In this document: piece by piece, positions 26,073 through 33,648 of the stretch
Numbering within the stretch: position 1 is the stretch's first letter
Layout of the letters: each line of letters begins with the position of its first letter
Assembly (NCBI GenBank): GCA_963841425.1
Contig: CAWJCL010000002.1
Location: 1,240,001 to 1,304,000, forward strand
Reading direction: 5' to 3'
Length of the DNA stretch: 64,000 nt
From: DATEOR01 sp963841425
GTDB lineage: Bacteria; Actinomycetota; Thermoleophilia; Gaiellales; Gaiellaceae
Made by a program: the position numbers and the translations under genes
Notes under the pieces: model-generated
What the model was told of the DNA's origin: nothing
The model's input: the letters and a program-made list of their open reading frames with translations, nothing else
Databases searched by the model: none

Positions 26073-26425
26073 GCCGTCGCGCGCTCCTTCTGGAAGACCT
26101 CGGAGACGCGCTCGCTCAGCCACTCGAACCCGCGGCTCTCGATCGCGTCGCCGAGGCCCGGCCTCGCGATCAGGACGTAGTCGTTGCCCGCGGGGAGGCC
26201 TGCCTCGATCTGCTCGAACGCCGCCCGCAGGCGCCGCTTGATCCGGTTCCGCTCCACCGCGCCCCCGAGTTGGCGCGAGACGGCGAGGCCCAGCCGCGGC
26301 CCGAGGCCCTCGGTCTCCTCGCGCGGGAAGGCGTAGAGAACGAGGTAGCGCGTAGCCGTGGAGCGGCCGTGCCGGTAGACGGCGTCGAAGTCGCGTGAGC
26401 GAGAGAGACGGTGGCGGCGTTTCAA
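26069..26425 (-). CDS. rnpA: Ribonuclease P protein component
   Basis: 118 residues. It begins MKRRHRLSRSRDFDAVYRHG and has the RNR signature RNRIKRRLRAAF that contacts RNase P RNA. It matures tRNA 5' ends with the rnpB RNA, which is not in this window. TTG start; only six bases separate it from the rpmH stop. Confidence 0.95.
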   Translation of the reverse strand: MKRRHRLSRSRDFDAVYRHGRSTATRYLVLYAFPREETEGLGPRLGLAVSRQLGGAVERNRIKRRLRAAFEQIEAGLPAGNDYVLIARPGLGDAIESRGFEWLSERVSEVFQKERATA

Positions 26426-26431
26426 CCCGGC

Positions 26432-26566
26432 TCAGGCCGAGAGACGCTTGCGCCCCTTGGCGCGGCGGCGCTTGAGAATTGCGCGGCCGGCGCGGGTCGA
26501 CATCCGCGCGCGGAATCCGTGCCGGCGCTTCCGGCGTCGAACGTTCGGCTGGAAGGTACGTTTCAA
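26432..26566 (-). CDS. rpmH: 50S ribosomal protein L34
   Basis: 44 residues, MKRTFQPNVRRRKRRHGFRARM and so on (motif parts KRTFQPN, HGFRARM, RRRAKGRKRLSA), a textbook L34. The start is TTG at 26566; no ATG is available. It is the first gene of the leftward rpmH-rnpA-yidD-yidC-jag-rsmG operon. Confidence 0.96.
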   Translation of the reverse strand: MKRTFQPNVRRRKRRHGFRARMSTRAGRAILKRRRAKGRKRLSA

Positions 26567-26623
26567 GGGAGGTGCGAGAAGACGATGTGCGCGATGCGAC
26601 CGGCGCCTGCCGGCCACCGGGCC

Positions 26624-26629
26624 AGTATA
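26624..26629 (-). promoter_or_regulatory. -10 (TATACT) of the rpmH operon
   Basis: TATACT on the minus strand, preceded by T-C, lies 57 bases upstream of the rpmH TTG. A matching -35 is not obvious. Confidence 0.5.
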
Positions 26630-26856
26630 GAGAAGGCCGCCTCCCGGCCGGGTGGTTCGGTCGAGCGAGACCGGGACTCTCGACCGTCGCAGCGAGCAAT
26701 GTCGCAAAATCTGCACGTGCGGAAATCCACAGGCGAAAGACCGCATGGCTACAAGCCTCACCCCACCTTTCCACAGCTGTGGAGACTGCTGTGGAAAGGA
26801 AGAATTTGCCTGCTCAGACCCCCTTTCCCGTACTTCGGTCCGCATGTTTTCAAGCG

Positions 26857-26885
26857 TTGAGGGCCCTCGGCGGCGTTGCTATGAT
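26857..26885 (+). promoter_or_regulatory. dnaA promoter (TTGAGG-17-TATGAT)
   Basis: TTGAGG at 26857-26862 and TATGAT at 26880-26885 are separated by exactly 17 bases, a good sigma-70-type promoter. Transcription would begin near 26892, about 35 bases before the dnaA GTG, downstream of the DnaA-box cluster, which allows autoregulation by DnaA. Confidence 0.65.
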
Positions 26886-26926
26886 CGCCGCTTCCCGGAG
26901 TCTGGCGGAGGGAGCAACAAGCCGGC

Positions 26927-28264
26927 GTGCAACGCCCTGCTGAACTGAGCGCGGAATCACTGTGGACCGAGGTATCGAACCGCCTCAGGGACGCATTGAG
27001 CGAATCGACGTTCACGACGTGGTTCGCCGACACGGAGCCGATCGAGCTCAGCAGTGAGCACTTCGTTCTCGCCGTACCCAACGACTTCACGCGCACGTGG
27101 ATCGAGGATCACTTCCTCGATCTCATCCGCGCCGCGATCCGCGAGTCCGTAGGAAGCGATCGGACCGTGCGTCTCGCGGTGCGCGAGCTCGACGAGTCGC
27201 AGCAATTCGAGTCCCCGCCGCCGGCTCGCTTCGGCGAGGGCCTGAACCCGAAGTACACCTTCGACCTCTTCGTCATCGGATCGTCGAACCGCTTCGCGCA
27301 CGCGGCGGCACTCGCCGTCGCCGAGGCGCCGGCCCAGGCCTACAACCCCCTCTTCATCTACGGCGGCACAGGCCTCGGGAAGACGCATCTCCTCCAGGCG
27401 ATCGCGAGCTACATCGGCGAGCACTCGCGCAACCTCTCCGCGCGTTACGTGACGAGCGAGATCTTCATGAACGACTTCATCAACTCGCTCCGCGACAAGC
27501 GGATCGAGGGCTTCAAGCAACGCTACCGCCACTACGACGTCCTCCTCATCGACGACATCCAGTTCTTCGAGCACAAGGAGCGGATCCAGGAGGAGTTCTT
27601 CCATACCTTCAATTCGCTCTACGAGGCCGGCCGGCAGATCGTCATCTCCTCCGACCGACCGCCGCGCGCGATCGCGACCCTCGAGGCGCGCCTGCGCTCG
27701 CGGTTCGAATGGGGCCTCATCACGGACATCCAGGCGCCCGATCTCGAGACGCGCATCGCGATTCTCAGGAAGAAGGTGAAGACGGATGCGATCCACGTGC
27801 CGGACACGCAGGTCCTCACCTTCATCGCGAGCCGCATCTCGACGAACATCCGCGAGCTCGAAGGGGCGCTCACGCGCGTGGTCGCGTTCTCGTCGCTCAC
27901 CGGCCGGCCGATGACCGTGGAGCTGGCTCAGGAGGTGCTCAAGGACGTCTTTCCACAGGGCGAGCTGCCCGAGGTCTCCGTGGAGCGGATCCAGGAGACC
28001 GTCGTCGAGCGCTTCGGCATCTCGATGCAGGAGCTCACCGGCGACCGCCGCTCGCAGCAGATTGTCTATCCCCGCCAGGTGGCGATGTACCTCTGCCGCG
28101 AGCTCACAGACAGCTCCCTGCCCAAGATCGGGAAGAAGTTCGGCGGGCGCGACCACACGACGGTCATCCACGCAACGTCGAAGATCGCGAAGCTCATCCA
28201 GGAAGACCGAAGTGTCTACAACCTCGTCCAGGAGCTCACGGCGAGGATCAAGCAGCCCCGGTGA
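26927..28264 (+). CDS. dnaA: Chromosomal replication initiator DnaA
   Basis: 445 residues. Domain I ends near 85; domain III has Walker A GGTGLGKTH (about residue 145) and Walker B LLIDDIQFF; domain IV ends with the DnaA-box-binding signature GGRDHTTVIHA. It opens the origin and loads the helicase with DciA. Start is GTG 26927, giving the expected N-terminal helix (SLWTEVSNRL). Confidence 0.97.
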   Translation: MQRPAELSAESLWTEVSNRLRDALSESTFTTWFADTEPIELSSEHFVLAVPNDFTRTWIEDHFLDLIRAAIRESVGSDRTVRLAVRELDESQQFESPPPARFGEGLNPKYTFDLFVIGSSNRFAHAAALAVAEAPAQAYNPLFIYGGTGLGKTHLLQAIASYIGEHSRNLSARYVTSEIFMNDFINSLRDKRIEGFKQRYRHYDVLLIDDIQFFEHKERIQEEFFHTFNSLYEAGRQIVISSDRPPRAIATLEARLRSRFEWGLITDIQAPDLETRIAILRKKVKTDAIHVPDTQVLTFIASRISTNIRELEGALTRVVAFSSLTGRPMTVELAQEVLKDVFPQGELPEVSVERIQETVVERFGISMQELTGDRRSQQIVYPRQVAMYLCRELTDSSLPKIGKKFGGRDHTTVIHATSKIAKLIQEDRSVYNLVQELTARIKQPR

Positions 28265-28442
28265 ACAACGCCCTGTGCACACCTGACGAAAGCTGGGGAA
28301 ATCGCCGCGAGGCCGGGTCGCCCTGTCGACAAGTCGCTCTTGTCCACAAAAGTCGTCCACCGGCGATTCCCAAGAGCCATGCGGAAACACCGCGTCTTCC
28401 CCGTCGTCCACACTCCCTATGACTACGAAGAGGTTTTTTTAA
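28265..28442. other. dnaA-dnaN intergenic DnaA-box cluster
   Basis: 178 bases containing a perfect actinobacterial DnaA box TTGTCCACA at 28340-28348 and weaker copies GTCGTCCACC near 28352-28361 and TCGTCCACA at 28404-28412. It ends in AGAGG (28428-28432) and a T7 run directly before dnaN. In many actinobacteria oriC sits in this gap; here boxes occur on both sides of dnaA. Confidence 0.6.
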
Positions 28443-29585
28443 ATGACAAGTATCGATACCGTTGTCGGCACGACGATGAAGGTCATGTGCGGTCGGGACG
28501 AGCTCGCGGACAAGCTTCAACTCGCCGGCCGCGGGGTGTCGACTCGCACACAGAGCGTTCAGATCCTCGGGGGGATCATGTTGCGTGCCACCGGGGGCCA
28601 ACTGCACCTGTCCGCGACGGATATGGAGATCTCGCTTCGGGTTGCCCTCGATGCACAGGTCGAGGACGAAGGGGCCGTGGTCGTTCCAGGCCGGCTGCTC
28701 GTGGACATCGTTCGCCTTCTTCCTGCCGGCGAGGTGACGATCGGGCATCGCGCCGAGGAGGGAGTCGCGGAGTTGACCTGCGGCTCGGCCTCCTACAAGC
28801 TGCACACGTACGCGGCCGAGGACTTCCCGCGCCTTCCTGAGATCGATCCCGAGACCGCGTTCACGGTCGACAAGGAGGCGTTCGTCGAGACCATCGCCCG
28901 CGTCAGCCGCTCGGCCTCCCGCGACGAGTCGCGACCGGTCCTCACCGGAATCCTCGTCCGCTTCGAGGGCGAAAAGCTCGTGATGGCCGCTACGGACTCC
29001 TACCGGTTGAGCGTGAAGGAGACCGCGCTCGACAAGGGGCCGGGGCCGGAGCTCGAGGCGATCGTGCCGGCACGCGCCCTCTCCGAGCTCTTGCGCATCG
29101 GCCAAGGCGGGGAGCCGGGGACGATCTCGATCGGCGTGCAGGAGAATCAGATCGTCTTCGGAGTCGACGACGTCTGGCTCACGGCGCGGCGGATCGACGG
29201 CCAGTTCCCGAACTACAAGCAGCTTCTCCCCGAGACCTTCGAAGCCGAGATCCAGCTGCCGCGCGACGAGTTCGTCGAGATCGTCCGCCGCGCGTCGCTC
29301 ATGGCGCAGCGCAAGTCGCCGCTGCGGCTTCGCTTCGAGAGCGGCGAGCTCACGGTCTCCGCGCAGACGCAGGACGTCGGCGAAGCGCGGGAGTCGCTCC
29401 CCATCTCGTACTCGGGCGACACGATCGAGATCGGCTTCAACGCCGAGTTCCTTCGCGACGGCCTCGAATCGGTCGGCGACGATGCGGTGCGCTTCAAGCT
29501 CATCAGCCCGCTCAGGCCGGGACTCATCCTCGGGGAGTCGGACGACTTCCTGTACCTGATCATGCCGATCCGGCTCGCCGGCTGA
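28443..29585 (+). CDS. dnaN: DNA polymerase III beta subunit (sliding clamp)
   Basis: 380 residues with the three-domain clamp layout. LGGIMLRA, LSATDMEISLR, GRLLVDIVRLLP, SRSASRDESRPVLTGIL (in parts), ATDSYRLSVKE and the closing YLIMPIRLAG are diagnostic. ATG start follows AGAGG and a T run. The TGA stop is overlapped by the CTG proposed as the recF start. Confidence 0.97.
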   Translation: MTSIDTVVGTTMKVMCGRDELADKLQLAGRGVSTRTQSVQILGGIMLRATGGQLHLSATDMEISLRVALDAQVEDEGAVVVPGRLLVDIVRLLPAGEVTIGHRAEEGVAELTCGSASYKLHTYAAEDFPRLPEIDPETAFTVDKEAFVETIARVSRSASRDESRPVLTGILVRFEGEKLVMAATDSYRLSVKETALDKGPGPELEAIVPARALSELLRIGQGGEPGTISIGVQENQIVFGVDDVWLTARRIDGQFPNYKQLLPETFEAEIQLPRDEFVEIVRRASLMAQRKSPLRLRFESGELTVSAQTQDVGEARESLPISYSGDTIEIGFNAEFLRDGLESVGDDAVRFKLISPLRPGLILGESDDFLYLIMPIRLAG

Positions 29586-30644
29586 TCGTCGGGCACGTCT
29601 CGCTCCGGAACTTCCGCTCCTACGCCGGGCTCGAGCTCGACCTGGTGCCCGGGCTGGTTCTCGTGACCGGTCCTAACGGTGTCGGGAAGACGAACCTGCT
29701 GGAGGGGCTGCATGTGGGCGCGCAGGGGTTCTCCCCGCGCACCCGCGCGGAGCCACGGCTCGTCCGCTTCGGCGAGGAGGCAGCTCGTGTGCGGCTGCAA
29801 GGAACCTCTGCGCAAAGCTCTTTCGAGACCCAGGTCGACGTCGTGCCCGGATCCGCGAAGGAGGTGCGCCTCAACGGCGCCACGCTTCAGAGCGGCGAAG
29901 AGCTCCGCTCGAGGCTCGCAGCGCTCGTCTTCACGCCCGACCGCCTGGCGGTCGTGAAGGGCGGGCCGATCGTCCGCCGTGCCTATCTCGACCGCATGCT
30001 CGGGCGGGTCTTTCCCAGCCGCGCGGAGATCTCGCCGAACTATGCCCGCGCGGTGGCGCAGCGCAATGCAGCACTTCGGCGGGTGCGCGCCGGCGACGCG
30101 GGCCTCGATTCTGTGGAGCCGTGGACGGCGCAGGCGGCGGCTCTCGGAACCGAGCTCGACACGGCCCGCTCCGAGCTCGTTGCACTTCTCCGCCCCGGGT
30201 TCTCGAGAGTCTCCGAGTCACTCGGCCTCGCAGGAGCCCTGCTCGCCTACCCCGGTGCGGGCCTGACCGTCGAGGAGCTGGAGGAGCGGCTTCCACGCGA
30301 TCTCGAGCGAGCCGTGACCGGTGCAGGGCCTCACCTGCGCGACGCGTCGATCACCGCCGGCGGCCGCGAGCTGCGCGGTTTCGGCTCGCAGGGGGAGCAG
30401 CGCACTGCGGTGCTCGCGCTCGTCCTCGCCGAGGCGGAGCTCCTGGCGGGGCGCAGGGGCGAGCCGCCGCTTCTCCTCCTCGACGACGTGTTCAGCGAGC
30501 TCGATACCGAACGGCGCGAGCGCCCTCCTCGCCCAGCTTCCGGCGGGCGGCCAGACGGTGATCACTGCGACGCACAAGCCGGGTGTGGCCGACCCGGGCC
30601 TGATCGTCGAAGTCAGTCCGGGAGAAGCCAAGGTGGCGGCTTGA
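29582..30644 (+). CDS. recF: RecF recombination protein, CTG start and apparent frameshift
   Basis: The SMC-like ATPase that loads RecA at gaps. Walker A GPNGVGKTN, signature GSQGEQRTAVLAL and Walker B LLLLDDVFSELD are present. The first strands (VSLRNFRSYAGLELDL) lie upstream of the first standard start (GTG 29645); the frame is open to CTG 29582, which overlaps the dnaN stop as CTGA. After SELDTERR (about 30517) the conserved C-terminus (ALLAQLPAGGQTVITATHK) continues in the +1 frame and stops at 30644. Losing two bases, or gaining one, near 30515-30525 explains this. Either a real mutation or a sequence error. Confidence 0.8.
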
Positions 30645-31114
30645 GGTTCGGCGCCCTTCGGCCGATCGAAGACGAGGTGCGCCGCGAGCTCGCCCGTTTC
30701 GGGCCGGCTGCAGGGCTCGGGGACATCGTCGAGACGTGGCCCGAGTGCGTCGGAGCGGGAATCGCCGCCAACGCGTGGCCCGCACGCCTCGCGCGGGACG
30801 GGAGCCTCCACGTGTCCACGAGCTCGAGCGCGTGGGCCTTCGAGCTCACCCAGCTCGCGCCCTCGATTCTGGAACGGTTGGAGAAGCGCCTGGGCGAGTC
30901 CGCGCCCGCCGCCTTGCGCTTCGCCCCGGGCTCGCTTCCGGAGGCGGGACCGGAACCTGTGGAAGCTTCGGAACGGACCGTGCCGAAGGCCAGCGAGGCC
31001 GACCGCGCGGAGGGCGCGCGGATCGCCGCGGGAATCGAGAACCCGGATCTCCGAGAGGCAGTTGCACGGGCCGCCGAGGCCAGTCTGGCGGCGGGCACCA
31101 ACCGCTCGATCTGA
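30641..31114 (+). CDS. dciA: DciA family helicase loader (DUF721)
   Basis: 157 residues. The N-terminal DUF721 domain is recognisable from VRRELARFG, IVETWPECVGAGIAANAWPARL (in parts), LHVSTSSSAWAFELTQLAPSILERL (in parts). DciA loads or stabilises the replicative helicase in bacteria without DnaC. Position between recF and gyrB matches actinobacteria. The TTG start overlaps the frame-corrected recF stop as TTGA. Because of the recF frameshift this gene is also in frame with the recF N-terminal part. Confidence 0.88.
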   Translation: MRFGALRPIEDEVRRELARFGPAAGLGDIVETWPECVGAGIAANAWPARLARDGSLHVSTSSSAWAFELTQLAPSILERLEKRLGESAPAALRFAPGSLPEAGPEPVEASERTVPKASEADRAEGARIAAGIENPDLREAVARAAEASLAAGTNRSI

Positions 31115-31137
31115 TAGACTTCATTGGGCGCGGAAGT

Positions 31138-31159
31138 AGCCCATTAGCAGGGCTTTTTT
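31138..31159 (+). terminator. Hairpin with T-tract just before gyrB (attenuator candidate)
   Basis: AGCCC (31138-31142) pairs with GGGCT (31150-31154) across a 7-base loop, followed by six T. It ends one base before the gyrB ATG and so covers the ribosome-binding region. It could terminate dciA transcription or hide the gyrB start. Confidence 0.4.
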
Positions 31160-31160
31160 G

Positions 31161-33554
31161 ATGGCAAAGACCACCTATACAGCCAAAGACATCACCGTTC
31201 TGGAGGGCCTCGAGCCGGTCCGGCTTCGGCCTGGCATGTACATCGGGTCGACGGGAGCCCGCGGGCTCCATCATCTCGTCTACGAGGTCGTCGACAACTC
31301 CGTCGATGAGGCCCTCGCGGGGCGCAACGACCGCATCGAGGTCACCCTCCACCCCGACAACTCGGTCACCGTCCGTGACTTCGGCTCGGGCATCCCGGTC
31401 GACGTCATGGCCGACCAGGGACGGCCGGCTCTCGAGGTCGTCCTCACGAAGCTCCACGCCGGCGGCAAGTTCGGGGGCGACGGTTACAAGGTCTCGGGCG
31501 GATTGCACGGCGTCGGCGTCTCCGTCGTCAACGCGCTCTCCGAATGGCTCGTCGCCGAGGTCTACCGCGACGGAAAGATTTACCGCCAGGAGTACGAGCG
31601 CGGCGCCCCGAAGGCCGACATGGAGGTCACCGGGAAGACGGAGGAAACCGGCACGACGATCACGTTCCTGCCCGACGCGGACATCTTCGAGGAGATCGAT
31701 TTCTCGGTCGAGACGCTCGTCCAGCGATTGCGTGAGACCGCCTTTCTGACCAAGAGCCTGGCGATCGTCCTCGTGGACGAGCGCGAGGGCGACGACCGGT
31801 ACGAGTTCAAGTACGACGGCGGCATCCGCGACTTCGTCGGGTACATCAACGACAGCAAGGACCCGATTCACAAGCGGATCGTCTACTTCGAGAGCGAGAG
31901 CGACGACGGCACCGTCGAGATCGCCATGCAGTGGAACTCGTCCTACGTCGAGTCGGTGTTCTCGTTCGCGAACAACATCAACACGCACGAGGGCGGGTCG
32001 CACCTCTCGGGCTTCAAGGCGGCGCTGACAGGCACACTGAACAAGTACGCGCGCGACAAGGGGCTCCTGAAGGACAAGGAGGAGAACCTCGAGGGAGAGG
32101 ACGTGCGCGAAGGGCTTGCAGCGGTCATCTCGATCAAGCTCCGCGACCCGCAGTTCGAGGGCCAGACGAAGACGAAGCTCGGAAACCCCTGGGTGCGGGG
32201 GCTCGTCGAGCAGGCGGTGAACGCGAAGCTCGCCGAGTTCCTCGAGGAGAACCCGACCGACGCGCGCCAGGTGATCCAGAAGGCGATCGCGGCACGAAAC
32301 GCGCGCCAGGCGGCGCGTAAGGCGAGAGAGCTCACGCGCCGCAAGGGCGCGCTCGACAGCGCCTCGCTCCCCGGGAAGCTCGCCGACTGCCAGACGCGGG
32401 ACCCGGCCGAGGCCGAGCTTTACCTCGTCGAGGGAAACTCGGCCGGCGGCTCGGCAGTCGACGCGCGCGACCGGCACTTCCAGGCGATCCTGCCGCTGCG
32501 CGGCAAGGTCATCAACTCCGAGAAGAACCGCATCAACAAGGTGCTCTCGAATGCGGAGATCCAGTCGATCATCACCGCGGTCGGGACGAGCATCGGCGAC
32601 GAGTTCGACCTGGCGAAACTCCGCTATCACCGCGTGATCGTGATGACGGATGCCGATGTCGACGGATCGCACATCCGTACGCTGATCCTCACCTTCCTCT
32701 ACCGGCAGATGCCCGAGCTCGTCGAGGGTGGCCATGTCTACATCGCCGTGCCGCCGCTCTATCGGGTGAAGGTCGGCAGCCGTGAGCTCTACATCGAGAA
32801 GGAGTCACAGTTCGAGGACCTGCTCGTCCGGGAGCGCGTGAAGGACATCGAGGTCGTGGACCGCGCCGGCCAGACACTCACGTTCACCGAGGCGAAGTGG
32901 AGCAAGTTCGCGAAGGCGCTCAACGAGTTCGACGGCTGGCTCGCCAAGGTCAACTCCGAGTTCCGCGACTATGCCGCGCCCGCGACCTTCGCCGTCGCGC
33001 ATCGCTTCGTCGAGCACCCCATCCACGACGTCGACACCGCTCGAAGCACGCTGCCCGAACTGAACTCGAACGGCTACGAGCTCGAGGAGGTCGAGGCGCG
33101 GATCGACAACAGCTTCCGGCTCAAGGTGACCGAGCGCTCGACGAGCGCGGCAAACCACGTCGACATGCCCGGGGAGCTCTTCGGCTCGCCGAGCTACGAG
33201 AGCCTGCGCAAGGCCTACGAAAAGGCCGCCGAGGTCGTCGGGCTGCCTCCGTTCACGATCACGCTCGGCAAGAAGTCGCGGCGGGCCGAGGCCTTCGACG
33301 AGCTCAAGTCCCTGACGCTCGAGCTGGCGAAGGAGGGCCTCCAGGTCGCACGCTTCAAGGGCCTCGGCGAGATGGATCCGGCCGAGCTCTGGGACACGAC
33401 CATGGATCCCGCCCGGCGGATGCTCATGCGCGTCGAGGTCGAGGACGCCGCCGAGGCCGACCGCATCTTCTCGATGCTGATGGGCGACCAGGTCGAGCCG
33501 CGCCGCGAGTTCATCGAGCAGAACGCCCAGGATGTGCGCTTCCTCGATGTGTAG
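31161..33554 (+). CDS. gyrB: DNA gyrase subunit B (long form)
   Basis: 798 residues. The GHKL ATPase domain has VDNSVDEA and GLHGVGVSVVNAL; TOPRIM has EGNSAGG near 424 and DADVDGSH near 496; ARFKGLGEMDP near 732 closes it. Between TOPRIM and that tail lies an insert of roughly 150 residues (about 545-700), as in proteobacterial GyrB and unlike the ~650-690-residue actinobacterial form. A second, diverged copy of the last 11 codons lies just downstream. ATG 31161 follows the T-tract hairpin. Confidence 0.96.
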   Translation: MAKTTYTAKDITVLEGLEPVRLRPGMYIGSTGARGLHHLVYEVVDNSVDEALAGRNDRIEVTLHPDNSVTVRDFGSGIPVDVMADQGRPALEVVLTKLHAGGKFGGDGYKVSGGLHGVGVSVVNALSEWLVAEVYRDGKIYRQEYERGAPKADMEVTGKTEETGTTITFLPDADIFEEIDFSVETLVQRLRETAFLTKSLAIVLVDEREGDDRYEFKYDGGIRDFVGYINDSKDPIHKRIVYFESESDDGTVEIAMQWNSSYVESVFSFANNINTHEGGSHLSGFKAALTGTLNKYARDKGLLKDKEENLEGEDVREGLAAVISIKLRDPQFEGQTKTKLGNPWVRGLVEQAVNAKLAEFLEENPTDARQVIQKAIAARNARQAARKARELTRRKGALDSASLPGKLADCQTRDPAEAELYLVEGNSAGGSAVDARDRHFQAILPLRGKVINSEKNRINKVLSNAEIQSIITAVGTSIGDEFDLAKLRYHRVIVMTDADVDGSHIRTLILTFLYRQMPELVEGGHVYIAVPPLYRVKVGSRELYIEKESQFEDLLVRERVKDIEVVDRAGQTLTFTEAKWSKFAKALNEFDGWLAKVNSEFRDYAAPATFAVAHRFVEHPIHDVDTARSTLPELNSNGYELEEVEARIDNSFRLKVTERSTSAANHVDMPGELFGSPSYESLRKAYEKAAEVVGLPPFTITLGKKSRRAEAFDELKSLTLELAKEGLQVARFKGLGEMDPAELWDTTMDPARRMLMRVEVEDAAEADRIFSMLMGDQVEPRREFIEQNAQDVRFLDV

Positions 33555-33583
33555 TCGCTGGAACGGTTTCGAAGGAGGGGGCT

Positions 33584-33610
33584 CATGGGGGAACCATGGG
33601 TTCCCCCATG
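33584..33610. repeat. Perfect 12-bp inverted repeat between gyrB and gyrA
   Basis: CATGGGGGAACC (33584-33595) and GGTTCCCCCATG (33599-33610) are exact inverted copies around ATG. The hairpin has no T-tract, so a simple terminator is unlikely. It sits directly before the gyrB-end remnant. Confidence 0.8.
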
Positions 33611-33612
33611 CC

Positions 33613-33648
33613 GAGAACGCGCAGGACGTGAGGTTCCTCGATGTCTGA
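33613..33648 (+). pseudogene. Remnant of a gyrB 3' end overlapping the gyrA start
   Basis: Read from 33613 this encodes ENAQDVRFLDV then stop, the same peptide as the end of the intact gyrB (QNAQDVRFLDV), but in a different frame from it and with different codons for Ala, Asp, Arg, the last Val and the stop. The gyrA ATG (33641) lies inside it, as expected if an earlier gyrB ended here with overlap. Confidence 0.7.

Larger units (their letters stand above)
26567..26926. other. Putative replication origin, rpmH-dnaA part
   Basis: A 360-base gap between divergent rpmH and dnaA. It contains DnaA-box-like sites: AATCCACA at 26724-26731, TTTCCACAG at 26768-26776, CTGTGGAGA at 26777-26785 and CTGTGGAAA at 26789-26797. 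The middle pair forms the palindrome CCACAGCTGTGG (26771-26782). The stretch 26740-26860 is less GC-rich than its surroundings. It also holds the rpmH and dnaA promoters. Gene order on both sides supports oriC. Confidence 0.6.

Noticed and set aside
29645..31114. A single 489-residue RecF-DciA fusion protein
   Set aside because: The joining stretch is Arg/Gly/Pro-rich out-of-frame sequence, while the other frame encodes the conserved RecF end and a proper stop overlapping dciA. Two genes with a frameshift is the better reading.
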